Shown one piece after another: positions 9,646 to 20,720 of a stretch of 64,000 nucleotides of DNA (positions are counted from its first letter, which is position 1; each line of letters opens with the position of its first letter). The stretch spans positions 3,078,001 to 3,142,000 of the forward strand of contig CP053680.1 of assembly GCA_019623805.1 (NCBI GenBank), given 5' to 3'. This stretch comes from Gammaproteobacteria bacterium (ex Lamellibrachia satsuma). Its GTDB lineage: Bacteria > Pseudomonadota > Gammaproteobacteria > Chromatiales > Chromatiaceae. Under the pieces are notes generated by a model. That model had not been told where the DNA came from. It made no database searches and saw only the letters and a list, made by a program, of their open reading frames with translations. The translations under genes and the position numbers were made by a program.

Positions 9646-10089
9646 ATGTCGGAAGCAATGCATATCGTCTGCCCCCATTGTGGCGGCGTCAATCGGGTTC
9701 CAGCGGTGCGGCTGAAAGATGGTGCCAACTGCGGCAAGTGCCATAATCCTCTGTTTACGCAGCAGCCGATCGCATTGGATGGGGCGCAATTCCAACGCCA
9801 CAGTCAGAAGAGCGATCTCCCGCTGCTGGTCGATTTCTGGGCCTCTTGGTGCGGTCCCTGCAAAATGATGGCTCCGGCTTTCGAGCAGGCCGCGGCGCAA
9901 CTTGAACCGCAGGTGAGGCTGGCAAAGGTGAATACGGAAGAGCAGCAGCCGTTGGCAGCGCAGTTCGGTATTCGCAGTATTCCCACATTGATGCTACTGC
10001 ATCGGGGCAGGGAGGTTGCCCGGCAGCCTGGAGCCATGGACGCCGGAGGCATCGTTAACTGGACCCGGCAACATCTTTCGGGTCTTTAG
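9646..10089 (+). CDS. trxC: Thioredoxin 2
   Basis: Zinc-containing thioredoxin, a cytosolic disulfide reductant linked to oxidative stress. It has 147 residues. An N-terminal zinc ribbon has CPHC and CGKC, and a thioredoxin fold follows with the active site FWASWCGPCKMMAPAF (about residues 57-72) and the cis-proline segment IRSIPTLMLL. The ATG at 9646 (MSEAMHIVCPHCGG) was chosen over an upstream in-frame start because it gives the family's usual length and has GGGGAT a suitable distance upstream. It diverges from the DUF692 gene and has no operon partner. Confidence 0.95.
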   Translation: MSEAMHIVCPHCGGVNRVPAVRLKDGANCGKCHNPLFTQQPIALDGAQFQRHSQKSDLPLLVDFWASWCGPCKMMAPAFEQAAAQLEPQVRLAKVNTEEQQPLAAQFGIRSIPTLMLLHRGREVARQPGAMDAGGIVNWTRQHLSGL

Positions 10090-10202
10090 GCGGTTTATTC
10101 GGCGATGGCTTATCCACGTAGACAGAATTGCTCTCTTTCAAGTAGAATCGCCTTGGTTTGACGTGGCACTTTTCAGCCACTCATCCCAAACGATTCAATT
10201 GG

Positions 10203-10232
10203 AACGGGGTAAGCCGCAGGGCTTATCCCGTT
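10203..10232 (+). promoter_or_regulatory. Long hairpin in the carA leader
   Basis: Bases 10203-10215 pair with 10220-10232 to give a 13-bp stem (one G-T pair) with a 4-base loop, 25 bases before the carA start. Only a TTT follows, so it is not a classic terminator. It may be part of a pyrimidine- or arginine-responsive leader or a protein-binding site for carAB control. The fold is seen; its role is inferred. Confidence 0.5.
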
Positions 10233-10257
10233 TCGTGCGCTCGCAGTGGAGAATTTT

Positions 10258-11400
10258 TTGAACAAACCAGCAGTTCTGGTCCTGGAAGACGGCACCACTT
10301 TTCGGGGCGAAGCCATTGGTGCGGATGGGCAGTCTGTCGGTGAAGTGGTCTTCAATACGGCAATGACCGGCTATCAGGAGATTCTTACCGACCCTTCCTA
10401 CAGCCGTCAAATCGTGACCCTGACTTATCCCCATATCGGAAATACCGGCGCCAATGAGGACGACGAGGAGTCGGGACATATCCATGCCGCTGGCCTGGTG
10501 ATTCGCGACCTTCCCCTCTTGAGCAGCAACTGGCGGAGCCAGGAGGCACTGGATGCCTACCTGCGCCGTAATAACATCGTTGCTATTGCGGGTATCGACA
10601 CTCGCAAGCTGACCCGGATCCTGCGGGAGAAAGGAGCTCAAAGCGGTTGTATCCTGGCGGGTGACGATGTTGACGAACAGGCGGCACTGGAGGCAGCCAA
10701 GAATTTTCCTGGTCTTAAGGGTATGGATCTGGCGAAAGAGGTCACCACCGATATCCCCTACGAATGGGCACAGGGCAGTTGGTCCCTTGAGGGTGGAATG
10801 CCCGAGGCCGAACATCCCATCGAAGAGAAGTTACCATTGCATGTAGTGGCCTACGACTACGGGGTTAAACGCAATATTCTGCGCATGCTGGTGGATCGGG
10901 GCTGTCGCCTGACGGTGGTGCCGGCCCAAATGTCCGCGAAAGATGTGCTTGCCATGAATCCGGATGGGGTATTCCTCTCCAATGGACCCGGCGATCCGGA
11001 GCCCTGCGATTACGCTATCGAAGCAATCCAGGAGATTGTCGATACAGGTCTGCCGGTGTTCGGCATCTGTCTGGGGCATCAGCTGTTGTCCCTTGCCAGC
11101 GGCGCCAGAACGGTCAAAATGAAGTTCGGCCATCATGGCGCGAATCATCCGGTGCAGGATCTGGGCGAAAAGACGGTCATGATCAGCAGCCAAAACCACG
11201 GCTTTGCAGTGGATGAGGTGAGCCTGCCTGAAACATTGACGGCAACTCATCGTTCGCTCTTCGACGGTTCATTGCAGGGTATCCACCGTACGGACAAACC
11301 GGCCTTTGGCTTTCAGGGACACCCTGAAGCCAGCCCCGGTCCCCACGACGTGGCGCCGGTGTTCGATCATTTCATCGAGTTGATGAAGACGGAAAATTAA
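10258..11400 (+). CDS. carA: Carbamoyl-phosphate synthase small (glutaminase) subunit
   Basis: Hydrolyses glutamine and passes ammonia to CarB for carbamoyl phosphate, shared by arginine and pyrimidine synthesis. It has 380 residues from a TTG start at 10258 ([21 protein letters not shown]), which lines up with E. coli CarA, itself a TTG-started gene. GGAG lies 6 bases upstream. An in-frame GTG at 10246 would add only 4 residues and has no ribosome site. The class I amidotransferase triad is visible: Cys in FGICLGHQL, and His and Glu in [11 protein letters not shown]. carB follows 44 bases later. Confidence 0.96.
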   Translation: MNKPAVLVLEDGTTFRGEAIGADGQSVGEVVFNTAMTGYQEILTDPSYSRQIVTLTYPHIGNTGANEDDEESGHIHAAGLVIRDLPLLSSNWRSQEALDAYLRRNNIVAIAGIDTRKLTRILREKGAQSGCILAGDDVDEQAALEAAKNFPGLKGMDLAKEVTTDIPYEWAQGSWSLEGGMPEAEHPIEEKLPLHVVAYDYGVKRNILRMLVDRGCRLTVVPAQMSAKDVLAMNPDGVFLSNGPGDPEPCDYAIEAIQEIVDTGLPVFGICLGHQLLSLASGARTVKMKFGHHGANHPVQDLGEKTVMISSQNHGFAVDEVSLPETLTATHRSLFDGSLQGIHRTDKPAFGFQGHPEASPGPHDVAPVFDHFIELMKTEN

Positions 11401-11444
11401 ATTAGCTGCAGGAATCGCGGCTGATTATCCAACGGTTCGAGTAA

Positions 11445-14400
11445 ATGCCAAAACGTACAGACATACAAAGTATCCTGATTATCGGCGCCGGTCCCATTGT
11501 GATCGGTCAGGCCTGTGAGTTCGACTACTCTGGCGCTCAGGCCTGCAAAGCGTTGCGGGAAGAGGGTTTCCGGGTTGTCCTGGTGAACTCTAATCCGGCG
11601 ACCATCATGACCGATCCCGATACGGCGGATGCGGTCTATATCGAACCCATCACCTGGGAGACGGTGGCGCGCATTATCGAAAAGGAGCGCCCCGAGGTTC
11701 TGTTGCCCACCATGGGCGGTCAGACTGCGCTCAACTGTGCCCTCGATCTGGTGCGCGAAGGTGTGCTTGAAAAGTTTGGCGTGGAGATGATCGGTGCCTC
11801 CAGGGAAGCGATCGACAAGGCTGAAGATCGAGATCTGTTCCGTAAGGCGATGCGCAAGATCGGTCTAGATATGCCCCGCTCGGCTATTGCGCACAGCATG
11901 GAAGAAGCGAATCAGGTACAGGTCGGTATCGGTTTTCCGACGATCATTCGTCCCTCTTTCACCATGGGCGGCAGTGGCGGTGGTATTGCCTACAATGCGG
12001 AAGAGTTTGTCGAAATCTGCGAGCGGGGGCTCGATCTCTCCCCCACCAGTGAACTCCTGATCGAAGAGTCGATTCTCGGTTGGAAAGAGTATGAGATGGA
12101 GGTGGTGCGGGACCGCAAGGACAACTGCATCATCATCTGTTCCATCGAAAACCTGGATCCGATGGGGGTGCACACCGGTGACTCTATTACCGTTGCACCG
12201 GCCCAGACCCTCACCGACAAAGAGTATCAGATCATGCGTAACGCCTCGCTGGCGGTATTGCGTGAGATCGGGGTGGAGACCGGTGGTTCCAACGTGCAGT
12301 TCGCCATCAATCCGGAAAACGGGCGCATGATCATCATCGAGATGAATCCCCGCGTCTCCCGCTCCTCGGCGCTGGCCTCCAAGGCCACCGGTTTTCCCAT
12401 CGCCAAGGTGGCGGCCAAGCTGGCAGTGGGTTACACCCTCGATGAGTTGCAGAATGAGATTACCGGCGGCGCAACGCCCGCCTCTTTCGAGCCGGCCATA
12501 GACTATGTGGTCACCAAGGTGCCGCGCTTCGCCTTCGAAAAGTTTCCGTTGGCGGATGATCGGCTCACCACCCAGATGAAGTCGGTGGGCGAGGTGATGG
12601 CCATCGGTCGCACCTTCCAGGAGTCACTGCAGAAGGCCCTGCGGGGACTGGAGACAGGGAAATACGGTCTCAGTGAGGTCGTCGACCTGGAGGAAGAGGG
12701 CGTTGAGTACACTCTGACACGTGAGATGCGTCTGCCGGGGCCGGAACGTCTCTGGTATGTGGCGGATGCCTTTCGTTGGGGCATGAGCATGGAAGAGGTT
12801 CATGAGTACAGCCGCATCGAACCCTGGTTCCTGGTGCAGATCGAAGAGCTGGTAACCCTCGAAGGTCAAATCAAGGCGCAGGGACTGGCGGCTTTTGATG
12901 AGTCTCGGCTGCGCTATTTGAAACGCAAAGGGTTTGCCGATAGACGACTCGCGGTCTTGGCAGGTGTTACCGAACCGGAGGTTCGTGAGCTGCGACGGGC
13001 TACTGGCGTCCGGCCGGTATTCAAGCGGGTCGATACCTGCGCGGCAGAGTTTGCCACCAGCACCGCTTACATGTACTCCACCTATGAGGACGAGTGCGAG
13101 GCGCAGCCCAGTGACCGCGATAAGATCATGGTGCTGGGTGGCGGTCCCAACCGGATCGGTCAGGGCATCGAATTCGACTACTGCTGCGTACATGCCGCCT
13201 TCGCCATGCGCGAGGATGGTTACGAGACCATTATGGTCAACTGTAACCCGGAGACGGTCTCCACCGACTACGATACCTCGGATCGGCTCTATTTCGAGCC
13301 GCTGACCCTTGAGGATGTGCTGGAGATTATCGATAAGGAGCAGCCCAAGGGTGTGATCGTCCAGTACGGAGGTCAAACACCATTGAATCTGGCGGAAGAT
13401 TTGGAAACCGCCGGTGCACCGATCATCGGTACCAGTTCCGATGCCATCGACTTGGCGGAGGATCGCGAACGTTTCCAGATGGCTGTGGAGAGGCTGGGTC
13501 TGAAGCAGCCGCCGAACCATACCGCCACCGAGTCTGAACAGGCGGTTAAGCTGGCGGAAGAAATAGGTTATCCGCTGGTTGTCCGGCCCTCTTACGTGTT
13601 GGGCGGACGTGCGATGGAGATCGTCACCAACGAGAATGACCTGCGTCGCTACATGCGCGAGGCGGTGAGTGTCTCCAACGACTCGCCGGTGCTGCTGGAC
13701 CATTTTCTCAGTGATGCCATCGAAGTGGATATCGACGCCATCTGCGACGGTAAGGATGTGGTGATCGGCGGTATCATGGAACATATCGAGCAGGCTGGCG
13801 TGCACTCGGGTGATTCCGCCTGCTCCCTGCCACCCTATACCCTGTCGGCCTCCGTGCAGGACAGGATGCGCGAACAGATCCGTAAGATGGCCCTGGAGCT
13901 TGGGGTAGTGGGTCTGATGAACACCCAGTTCGCCGTGAAGGACGATGAAATCTACCTGCTGGAGGTCAATCCTAGAGCTTCCCGCACCGTGCCATTTGTC
14001 TCCAAAGCTACCGGCGTTCAACTGGCCAAGGTGGCTGCACGCTGTATGGCGGGTGTGAGTCTGGCGGAGCAGGGTTTCACCGATGAGGTGGTGCCTAAGA
14101 TCTATTACGTCAAAGAGGCGGTATTTCCCTTCGTCAAGTTTCCCGGCGTCGATACCGTGCTGGGACCGGAGATGAAATCCACTGGTGAGGTGATGGGGGT
14201 CGGCAAGACTTTTGGTGAAGCTTTCAGCAAGGCGATTCTTGGCGCCGGGTCACGCTTGCCTGATGGTGGCAGGGCGTTGATCAGTGTGCGTGATGTGGAC
14301 CAAAAACGTGCCGTAAGCGTGGCTGAGGATTTGATCGCTCTTGGATTTGAGATCTGTGCCACTAGGGGTACCGCAAAAGTGATAAGGAGTGCAGGAATCG

Positions 14401-14657
14401 ATTGCATTCAGGTCAACAAGGTCAAGGAAGGACGACCGCACATCGTGGATATGATCAAGAATAATGAGATCTCTTTCGTTGTTGTCAACACGGCAGAGGG
14501 CGCCAAAGCCATTGCGGACTCTGCGGAGATTCGACGTGCTGCGCTACAGTATAAGGTTAACTACACAACCACCATCTCCGGCGCCGAGGCAACCTGTCTG
14601 GCGCTGAAACAGTTGGACGCAGTCGGCGTAAATTGCCTGCAGGATCTGCACGGCTGA
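11445..14657 (+). CDS. carB: Carbamoyl-phosphate synthase large subunit
   Basis: Makes carbamoyl phosphate from bicarbonate, ammonia and two ATP. It has 1070 residues, typical for CarB. Two homologous ATP-grasp halves are seen: the first from [18 protein letters not shown] and the second from [18 protein letters not shown] (near residue 565). Each has a P-loop-like [10 protein letters not shown] or [11 protein letters not shown] segment and [18 protein letters not shown] or [18 protein letters not shown]. The C-terminal MGS-like allosteric domain (from about 935) binds effectors. greA follows 25 bases after the stop. Confidence 0.98.
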   Translation: MPKRTDIQSILIIGAGPIVIGQACEFDYSGAQACKALREEGFRVVLVNSNPATIMTDPDTADAVYIEPITWETVARIIEKERPEVLLPTMGGQTALNCALDLVREGVLEKFGVEMIGASREAIDKAEDRDLFRKAMRKIGLDMPRSAIAHSMEEANQVQVGIGFPTIIRPSFTMGGSGGGIAYNAEEFVEICERGLDLSPTSELLIEESILGWKEYEMEVVRDRKDNCIIICSIENLDPMGVHTGDSITVAPAQTLTDKEYQIMRNASLAVLREIGVETGGSNVQFAINPENGRMIIIEMNPRVSRSSALASKATGFPIAKVAAKLAVGYTLDELQNEITGGATPASFEPAIDYVVTKVPRFAFEKFPLADDRLTTQMKSVGEVMAIGRTFQESLQKALRGLETGKYGLSEVVDLEEEGVEYTLTREMRLPGPERLWYVADAFRWGMSMEEVHEYSRIEPWFLVQIEELVTLEGQIKAQGLAAFDESRLRYLKRKGFADRRLAVLAGVTEPEVRELRRATGVRPVFKRVDTCAAEFATSTAYMYSTYEDECEAQPSDRDKIMVLGGGPNRIGQGIEFDYCCVHAAFAMREDGYETIMVNCNPETVSTDYDTSDRLYFEPLTLEDVLEIIDKEQPKGVIVQYGGQTPLNLAEDLETAGAPIIGTSSDAIDLAEDRERFQMAVERLGLKQPPNHTATESEQAVKLAEEIGYPLVVRPSYVLGGRAMEIVTNENDLRRYMREAVSVSNDSPVLLDHFLSDAIEVDIDAICDGKDVVIGGIMEHIEQAGVHSGDSACSLPPYTLSASVQDRMREQIRKMALELGVVGLMNTQFAVKDDEIYLLEVNPRASRTVPFVSKATGVQLAKVAARCMAGVSLAEQGFTDEVVPKIYYVKEAVFPFVKFPGVDTVLGPEMKSTGEVMGVGKTFGEAFSKAILGAGSRLPDGGRALISVRDVDQKRAVSVAEDLIALGFEICATRGTAKVIRSAGIDCIQVNKVKEGRPHIVDMIKNNEISFVVVNTAEGAKAIADSAEIRRAALQYKVNYTTTISGAEATCLALKQLDAVGVNCLQDLHG

Positions 14658-14682
14658 TTGCAATGAGGCGAGGAGACAGAAT

Positions 14683-15159
14683 ATGAGCAAGGTACCTCTG
14701 ACCGCCAGAGGCGCGGAGCGTCTGCAGGAAGAACTTGTTGAGCTTAAGCGGGTGGCCCGCCCCAAGGTGATCAAGGCGATTGCCGAAGCCCGCGAACATG
14801 GTGATTTAAAAGAAAATGCTGAGTATCACGCCGCGCGTGAACAACAGGGTTTTATTGAAGGCCGTATCAAGGATCTGGAGGGTAAGCTGTCCCACGCCCA
14901 GATCATAGATGTCACCACCCTCAATGCTGGAGGCAAGGTGGTGTTCGGCGCCACCGTCGATGTGCTGGAACTCGACAATGATGCGGAGTTGACCTACCAG
15001 ATAGTCGGCGAAGATGAGGCGGATATCAAAAACGGTCTGATATCGATCAGTTCGCCTATTGCACGAGCGCTGATCGGCAAGTCCGAGGGCGATGACGTCT
15101 TTCTCGAGACGCCGGGTGGCGCGAGGGAGTTTGAGATATTGGACGTCCGTTACGTCTGA
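14683..15159 (+). CDS. greA: Transcript cleavage factor GreA
   Basis: Rescues backtracked RNA polymerase by stimulating cleavage of the 3' end of the nascent RNA. It has 158 residues, as in E. coli. The N-terminal coiled coil ([21 protein letters not shown]) carries the tip acidic loop [16 protein letters not shown] with its catalytic Asp and Glu, and the FKBP-like C-terminal domain follows. A GAGGCGAGGAG ribosome site precedes the ATG. It is the last gene of the carA-carB-greA unit. Confidence 0.97.
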   Translation: MSKVPLTARGAERLQEELVELKRVARPKVIKAIAEAREHGDLKENAEYHAAREQQGFIEGRIKDLEGKLSHAQIIDVTTLNAGGKVVFGATVDVLELDNDAELTYQIVGEDEADIKNGLISISSPIARALIGKSEGDDVFLETPGGAREFEILDVRYV

Positions 15160-15169
15160 CGCTCATATT

Positions 15170-15285
15170 GTAGGCAGGTTCAAGCGCAGCGAAACCGGCA
15201 AGTATACGTAGGGTGCGCCATGCGCACCAAAACAAGCCGTGATCACGGTATGTACGCTATTCATGGTGCGCATGGCGCACCCTAC
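15170..15285. repeat. CGTAGG-type repeat and 21-bp inverted repeat after greA
   Basis: Bases 15170-15199 are a copy of the family seen at 1144, 8615 and 60570 (GTAGGCAGGTTCAAGCGCAG at its start). Next to it, 15208-15228 and 15265-15285 are perfect 21-base inverted copies of GTAGGGTGCGCCATGCGCACC, 36 bases apart, each arm being nearly self-complementary. The set sits between greA and the convergent yhbY and may serve as their transcription boundary. Confidence 0.8.
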
Positions 15286-15314
15286 AAATCCTGATTTTGT
15301 TTATTGAAGGACTA

Positions 15315-15611
15315 CTAGACCACAATCCGGTTTTTCTTTTTATCCGGATTGGGCCGGTAGAAGATGGCGACGCGGCCGATAATCTGCACCAGGTCAGCAT
15401 TTTGGCGGGAGGCAATCGCCTCGCTGAGCTGCTCACGGTCGGCTTTATCAGCGCCGGCAAGCTTTACCTTGATCAGTTCATGGCTGTCGAGGGCGATGCC
15501 GATTTCATCCTGCACACTCTCCCTGAGCCCATGTTGACCTACCATGACCACAGGTTTGAGATGATGCGCCAATTTTTTCAGTTCGCGTTTTTGCTGGGCA
15601 GAGAGGGCCAT
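15315..15611 (-). CDS. yhbY: YhbY-family RNA-binding ribosome assembly protein
   Basis: Small CRM-domain protein that associates with pre-50S particles. It has 98 residues, the family's usual size. The fold is recognised from the LKPVVMVGQHGL loop (GxxG-like RNA-binding motif), the helix SVQDEIGIALDSHELIKVKL and the terminal region VQIIGRVAIFYRPNPDKK. It is divergent from rlmE, another 50S assembly factor, and convergent to greA, as in many gammaproteobacteria. Confidence 0.93.
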   Translation of the reverse strand: MALSAQQKRELKKLAHHLKPVVMVGQHGLRESVQDEIGIALDSHELIKVKLAGADKADREQLSEAIASRQNADLVQIIGRVAIFYRPNPDKKKNRIVV

Positions 15612-15716
15612 AATCGGGTGCCGTGTAAAGATTGGGGCGGAATTCTACCTTAGATAGCGCCTCTCCTGAAAGACGCGTTGTGGGATTTTTGCCGGAATGA
15701 TGGTCTGATACTGAAT

Positions 15717-16337
15717 ATGAAACGTAGTAAGAGCAGCCGCCAGTGGCTTGATCGTCACTTCAAGGATGAGTACGTGAAACGTGCCCAGAGAGAAGGGTAC
15801 CGGTCTCGTGCGGTCTTCAAACTCATGGAGATCCAGGAGAAGGACCGGCTTATTAAACCCGGAATGCGGGTGGTGGATCTGGGTGCCGCACCGGGGGGCT
15901 GGTCACAATTTTCCCGGCAGTTGGTCGGAGATAAAGGCATGGTGGTTGCCCTGGATATCCTGGAGATGGATCCTATTGCCGGGGTGCCGTTCATCCAGGG
16001 GGATTTCCGGGATCAGGAGCCACTTGATGAGTTACGGGGAATTCTGCAAGAGAAGCCCGTGGATCTTGTAATTTCCGATATAGCCCCCAATGTTACGGGT
16101 ATGGCCACCGTGGATCAGCCTCGTTCCATGTACCTGTGTGAATTGGCACTGGATTTTGCCAAAGAGGTGCTGCGCCCCGGTGGCGGTTTTGTGGTCAAGG
16201 TATTCCAGGGCGAGGGTTTTGAGCACTATATACGGGACATGCGTGAGGCGTTCGGCAGGGTGGTAAGCCGTAAGCCCAAGTCTTCCCGGTCGAAAAGCCG
16301 CGAAATCTATCTGGTAGCGACGGGCTTTAAGTTGTAG
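15717..16337 (+). CDS. rlmE: 23S rRNA (uridine-2'-O)-methyltransferase
   Basis: Methylates U2552 in the A loop of 23S rRNA using S-adenosylmethionine during late 50S assembly. It has 206 residues from the ATG at 15717 ([24 protein letters not shown]), which fits E. coli RlmE; an in-frame upstream ATG at 15678 would add 13 unrelated residues. The SAM site [13 protein letters not shown] and the catalytic K-D-K-E set ([36 protein letters not shown]) are complete. ftsH follows, as in E. coli. Confidence 0.96.
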   Translation: MKRSKSSRQWLDRHFKDEYVKRAQREGYRSRAVFKLMEIQEKDRLIKPGMRVVDLGAAPGGWSQFSRQLVGDKGMVVALDILEMDPIAGVPFIQGDFRDQEPLDELRGILQEKPVDLVISDIAPNVTGMATVDQPRSMYLCELALDFAKEVLRPGGGFVVKVFQGEGFEHYIRDMREAFGRVVSRKPKSSRSKSREIYLVATGFKL

Positions 16338-16478
16338 TACCGTACAGAACTGCCAAAATTCCAGGTATCCCTTTGGTTACGGTGCTGAAATAGTTTGATG
16401 ACGGTGGTCTTTTTCTTGCTAATTAGTTGATGTAAAAAGATATTTTTAGCTGCCGGGATAATTTGAGAGGAAAGAAGT

Positions 16479-18398
16479 TTGAACGATATGGCAAAGAATC
16501 TGATTCTTTGGGTGGTGATCGCCGTTGTATTGATGACGGTTTTCAACAATTTCACCACCACCGAGACCAAGGCCCAGCCGAAAAGCTACTCTGAGTTTAT
16601 CGGTGATGTTAAGTCCGGCGCAGTGAAAGATGTCACCATCAATGGGCGCACCATTGATGGCACCCTGAGTTCCGGGCAGCATTTCTCCACCTACAGTCCC
16701 GGCGACGATGGCCTGGTGAGCGACCTGCTCAACAACAATGTTGAGATTGTGGCCACGCCGCCTGAGAAACCCTCGTTGCTGATGAATATCCTCATCAACT
16801 GGTTCCCCCTGTTCGTGCTTATCGGCCTGTGGATCTTCTTCATGCGTCAGATGCAGGGCGGCGGCGGCGGCCGTGGCGCCATGTCCTTCGGAAAGAGCAA
16901 GGCGCGTATGCTCAGCGAGGACCAGGTGAAGGTGACATTCAGCGATGTGGCCGGTGTCGAAGAGGCGAAGGAAGAAGTCTCCGAGATGGTGGATTTTCTA
17001 CGAGATCCCTCCAAATTCCAGAAACTTGGCGGCAAGATTCCCCGTGGCGCACTGATGGTGGGCTCGCCGGGTACCGGTAAGACCCTATTGGCTCGCGCCA
17101 TTGCCGGTGAAGCCAGGGTGCCTTTCTTTACCATCTCCGGTTCCGACTTCGTGGAGATGTTCGTGGGTGTCGGCGCATCCCGTGTGCGCGATATGTTCGA
17201 GCAGGCGAAGAAACACGCGCCCTGCATCATTTTCATCGACGAGATCGACGCAGTAGGCCGTCATCGCGGTGCGGGTCTCGGTGGTGGTCATGACGAACGT
17301 GAACAGACACTGAACCAGCTGCTGGTGGAGATGGACGGCTTCGAAGGTAACGAAGGCGTTATCGTGATCGCTGCCACCAACCGCCCCGATGTGCTGGATC
17401 CGGCGCTGCTGCGTCCCGGTCGTTTCGACCGTCAGATTGTTGTACCCCTGCCGGACGTGCGGGGACGTGAGCTGATCCTCAAGGTTCACTTGCGCAAGGT
17501 GGCAGCTGATGATGATGTAAAACCCTCTATCATTGCCCGTGGCACACCTGGCTTCTCCGGCGCAGATCTGGCCAATCTCGTCAATGAAGCGGCGCTTTTT
17601 GCCGCCCGCACCAGCAAAACCCTGGTGGAGATGGTGGACATGGAGAAAGCGAAGGACAAGATCATGATGGGTGCCGAGCGGCGCTCCATGGTTATGAATG
17701 ATGATGAGAAGAAACTCACTGCCTATCATGAGGCAGGCCACGCCATCGTTGGGCGTTCGGTGCCATCTCATGATCCTGTCTACAAGGTCAGTATCATCCC
17801 CCGTGGACGGGCGCTCGGCGTGACCATGTTTCTGCCGGAGGAGGATCGTTACAGCTACAGCAAGGAGCTTCTTGAGAGCCAGATCTCCAGCCTGTTTGGC
17901 GGTCGCATCGCCGAAGAACTGATTTTCGGCATCGACAAGGTGACCACCGGCGCCTCCAACGATATCAAGCGGGCAACTGAAATCGCTCGCAACATGGTGA
18001 CCAAATGGGGGCTCTCCGAGCGCCTTGGTCCATTGCTCTACGGAGAGGAGGAGGAGGAGGTTTTTCTCGGCCGATCCGTCACTCAGCACAAAAATGTCTC
18101 TGACGATACCGCACATGTCATCGATGAGGAGATCCGCGGTTTCATTGACCGCAACTACCAGCGTTCCGATCAGATTCTGAAGGACAATCTCGATAAGCTG
18201 CACATCATGGCTGAGGCGCTGATCAAGTACGAAACCATCGATTCTGACCAGATCGACGACATCATGGCGGGCAAAAAACCTCGTCCCCCAGCAGATTGGG
18301 ATGAGTCCGACTCGGATGATTCGGAAAAACCTTCTGGCGAGGCGCCTGCTTCAGACGGTTCCTCGGATACTATTGGAAACCCCGCCAACCAGCACTGA
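16479..18398 (+). CDS. ftsH: ATP-dependent membrane zinc metalloprotease FtsH
   Basis: Inner-membrane AAA+ protease that degrades misfolded membrane proteins and regulators such as LpxC. It has 639 residues. Two N-terminal membrane segments (about 7-25 and 105-125) flank a short periplasmic domain. The AAA+ core has a Walker A GSPGTGKT near residue 195, where most relatives have GPPGTGKT, and Walker [12 protein letters not shown]. The protease has HEAGH near 416. A TTG start at 16479 ([11 protein letters not shown]) lies 8 bases after GAGAGG and resembles the longer E. coli form MSDMAKNL; an ATG at 16488 is the alternative. Confidence 0.97.
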   Translation: MNDMAKNLILWVVIAVVLMTVFNNFTTTETKAQPKSYSEFIGDVKSGAVKDVTINGRTIDGTLSSGQHFSTYSPGDDGLVSDLLNNNVEIVATPPEKPSLLMNILINWFPLFVLIGLWIFFMRQMQGGGGGRGAMSFGKSKARMLSEDQVKVTFSDVAGVEEAKEEVSEMVDFLRDPSKFQKLGGKIPRGALMVGSPGTGKTLLARAIAGEARVPFFTISGSDFVEMFVGVGASRVRDMFEQAKKHAPCIIFIDEIDAVGRHRGAGLGGGHDEREQTLNQLLVEMDGFEGNEGVIVIAATNRPDVLDPALLRPGRFDRQIVVPLPDVRGRELILKVHLRKVAADDDVKPSIIARGTPGFSGADLANLVNEAALFAARTSKTLVEMVDMEKAKDKIMMGAERRSMVMNDDEKKLTAYHEAGHAIVGRSVPSHDPVYKVSIIPRGRALGVTMFLPEEDRYSYSKELLESQISSLFGGRIAEELIFGIDKVTTGASNDIKRATEIARNMVTKWGLSERLGPLLYGEEEEEVFLGRSVTQHKNVSDDTAHVIDEEIRGFIDRNYQRSDQILKDNLDKLHIMAEALIKYETIDSDQIDDIMAGKKPRPPADWDESDSDDSEKPSGEAPASDGSSDTIGNPANQH

Positions 18399-18415
18399 TC
18401 CTTCAGCCGTTCCCG

Positions 18416-19243
18416 TTGATTATTGATTGTGCAGGCAAACCCGTTGACCTGGGGACCCCCCGGGTCATGGGCATCCTTAACATTACCCCGGACTCTTTCT
18501 CTGACGGTGGTCGTTTCACTCGATCCGATCCAGCGCTGAGACATGCTGTCGGCATGGTGGAGGCGGGGGCTGCGATGGTTGATATCGGCGGTGAATCCAC
18601 CCGGCCCGGCGCCAGTCCCGTATCCGAAGGGCAAGAGATCGACCGGGTTGTGCCGCTGATAGAGCGGCTCAGTCGGGAGCTCGACGTTCCCATTTCCATC
18701 GATACCAGCAAGCCGGCGGTGATGCGTGAAGCGGTTGCGGCCGGCGCCGGACTGATCAATGACGTGCAGGCTTTACAGGCGGAAGGTGCGCTTGAAACGG
18801 CAGCTGAGTTGGCGGTGCCGGTCTGCCTGATGCACATGCGGGGTGAGCCACGCACCATGCAGGCGGCGCCGGAGTATGCTGATGTTGTGGCCGATGTGCG
18901 TGATTTTTTCTCTGAACGCATCAAAGCCTGCCGCAGTGCAGGTATCCCCCTTGAGCGACTATTGCTGGATCCTGGGTTTGGTTTCGGCAAGACCCTGGCG
19001 CATAATCTTGCCCTATTGAAGAATCTGTCGGAATTTTCTGCGTTGTCGGTGCCGCTGTTGGTAGGCATCTCGCGCAAATCGATGATTGGCGCGTTGCTTG
19101 GTGATGCGCCGGTGGATCAGCGGTTGTACGGCAGCGTTGCAGCAGCCGTTTTGGCTGCCACTCAGGGGGCGTCGATCATTCGCGCACACGATGTAAAAGC
19201 AACGGTTGATGCGCTGCAGGTTGCTGCTGCAGTGATGGAATAA
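18416..19243 (+). CDS. folP: Dihydropteroate synthase
   Basis: Joins p-aminobenzoate to the pterin diphosphate in folate synthesis; the target of sulfonamides. It has 275 residues in a TIM barrel. The signatures GILNITPDSFSDGG and DIGGESTRPGASPVS, the SIDTSKPAV strand, and LLLDPGFGFGKT are present. The start is uncertain: a TTG at 18416 gives the family's length, but no strong ribosome site is seen. The gene begins 17 bases after ftsH and lies 18 bases before glmM, so it is in the ftsH-folP-glmM unit. Confidence 0.95.
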   Translation: MIIDCAGKPVDLGTPRVMGILNITPDSFSDGGRFTRSDPALRHAVGMVEAGAAMVDIGGESTRPGASPVSEGQEIDRVVPLIERLSRELDVPISIDTSKPAVMREAVAAGAGLINDVQALQAEGALETAAELAVPVCLMHMRGEPRTMQAAPEYADVVADVRDFFSERIKACRSAGIPLERLLLDPGFGFGKTLAHNLALLKNLSEFSALSVPLLVGISRKSMIGALLGDAPVDQRLYGSVAAAVLAATQGASIIRAHDVKATVDALQVAAAVME

Positions 19244-19261
19244 CCGAAAAAGGAGAGTAGG

Positions 19262-20611
19262 GTGGAACGCAAATATTTTGGTACAGACGGTATTCGCGGA
19301 TTGGTCGGTCAGGGTGCGATAACTCCGGGGTTTGTGCTCAAGCTCGGTTGGGCTGCTGGTCGTGTCCTGGGTGGTGGGGGCAATAGCAGTGTGCTGATCG
19401 GTAAAGATACCCGCATCTCCGGTTATCTTTTAGAGTCAGCGCTTGAGGCAGGCTTGTCGGCTGCCGGAGTCAACATCAAGCTGTTGGGGCCCATGCCGAC
19501 CCCAGGTATCGCCTATCTCACCCGAACCCTGCATGCCCAGGCGGGAATCGTGATCAGCGCCTCTCACAATCCATTCCACGACAACGGCATCAAGTTTTTT
19601 TCCGCCCAGGGTACCAAGCTGCCTGATGATGTTGAAACCACCATAGAACAAGAGCTGGACAAAGAGATCACGACGGTTGATTCTGCCAGTCTCGGCAAAG
19701 CCTACCGCCTGGATGACGGCGAGGGACGGTACATCGAGTTCTGCAAGAGCACGATTCCCATGAGCCTGAGCTTCAGGGGCATGAAGATCGTGGTCGACTG
19801 TGCCCACGGCGCTACCTACAACATCGCCCCCTATGTGTTAGACGAGTTGGGTGCAGACGTAGTGGCAATCGGTGTGCAGCCTGACGGATTGAATATCAAT
19901 GACGGCGTGGGCTCCACCCATCCTGAGCACCTTAAGGCAGCTGTGTTGGAACACAAGGCTGACCTTGGTGTCGCCTTCGATGGCGACGGTGATCGGTTGA
20001 TTATGGTGGATGACCGGGGGGAAGAGGTCGATGGTGATGAGATTCTCTTCATTATCGCCAGTTCCCGCATGCGGAAGGGAACCCTGAAAGGGGCGGTGAT
20101 TGGCACCCTGATGAGTAATTTGGGGCTGGAGATTGCGTTACGCGAGCAGGGTGTGGTGCTGGAGCGGACCCAGGTGGGGGATCGTTACATCATGGAACGC
20201 CTGACTGAAAAAGGCTGGAATCTCGGTGGTGAGCAGTCCGGTCACATCATCTGCCTCGACCGGACTACCACTGGAGATGGCATAATCTCTGCGCTGCAAG
20301 TACTGGCGGAGGTTCAACTATCCGGTCAGCCTCTACGGGAACTGGCGGCCGGTATGACGAAATATCCCCAAAAACTGGTCAACATAAAGCTTGGAGATAT
20401 GACACCAGCCGATGTAATGGCCTCGGGCGAGGTGACCAATGCCGTGCATGATGTGGAAACGGAGCTGGGACGTAGTGGCCGGGTGCTGTTGCGGCCTTCC
20501 GGTACTGAGCCGTTGATCCGGGTCATGCTTGAGGGAAATGATATGGAGCAGGTCGACCGGCTGACGGAGCAGCTCGCGGATGTGGTGCGGGGACTGGTCA
20601 CAGTGGATTGA
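19262..20611 (+). CDS. glmM: Phosphoglucosamine mutase
   Basis: Interconverts glucosamine-6-phosphate and glucosamine-1-phosphate on the way to UDP-GlcNAc for cell wall and LPS. It has 449 residues from a GTG start with AAAAGGAGAG just upstream. The N-terminus [16 protein letters not shown] is diagnostic. The phosphoserine loop is [17 protein letters not shown] (Ser near residue 102), the metal loop is AFDGDGDR, the sugar-specificity loop is GGEQSGHI, and the phosphate-binding loop is [12 protein letters not shown]. Confidence 0.97.
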   Translation: MERKYFGTDGIRGLVGQGAITPGFVLKLGWAAGRVLGGGGNSSVLIGKDTRISGYLLESALEAGLSAAGVNIKLLGPMPTPGIAYLTRTLHAQAGIVISASHNPFHDNGIKFFSAQGTKLPDDVETTIEQELDKEITTVDSASLGKAYRLDDGEGRYIEFCKSTIPMSLSFRGMKIVVDCAHGATYNIAPYVLDELGADVVAIGVQPDGLNINDGVGSTHPEHLKAAVLEHKADLGVAFDGDGDRLIMVDDRGEEVDGDEILFIIASSRMRKGTLKGAVIGTLMSNLGLEIALREQGVVLERTQVGDRYIMERLTEKGWNLGGEQSGHIICLDRTTTGDGIISALQVLAEVQLSGQPLRELAAGMTKYPQKLVNIKLGDMTPADVMASGEVTNAVHDVETELGRSGRVLLRPSGTEPLIRVMLEGNDMEQVDRLTEQLADVVRGLVTVD

Positions 20612-20658
20612 GTATGGTCTCTGCGTAGATGGCTGGAGATTAAATAGCTTATCCGCCA

Positions 20659-20687
20659 TTGATTTCAGGCGCGTTGCCCGTTAAGCT
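20659..20687 (+). promoter_or_regulatory. Possible promoter upstream of tpiA
   Basis: TTGATT at 20659-20664 and TAAGCT at 20682-20687 have a 17-base spacer, in the 109-base gap between glmM and tpiA. It would give tpiA-secG-tRNA-Leu a promoter of their own. Confidence 0.35.
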
Positions 20688-20720
20688 AGTCCGCTTTGTT
20701 CGTTCAGCAGGAGTTTTGAC

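Noticed and set aside
10105-10161. Possible 18-codon carA leader peptide with three Arg
   Set aside because: No ribosome site precedes it and it does not overlap the hairpin in the way an attenuator would.
12624-14021. Long antisense ORF (465 codons) across carB, and similar ones across nuoF, dnaE and pnp
   Set aside because: They mirror strong codon bias of real conserved genes and match no known family; they have no ribosome sites.
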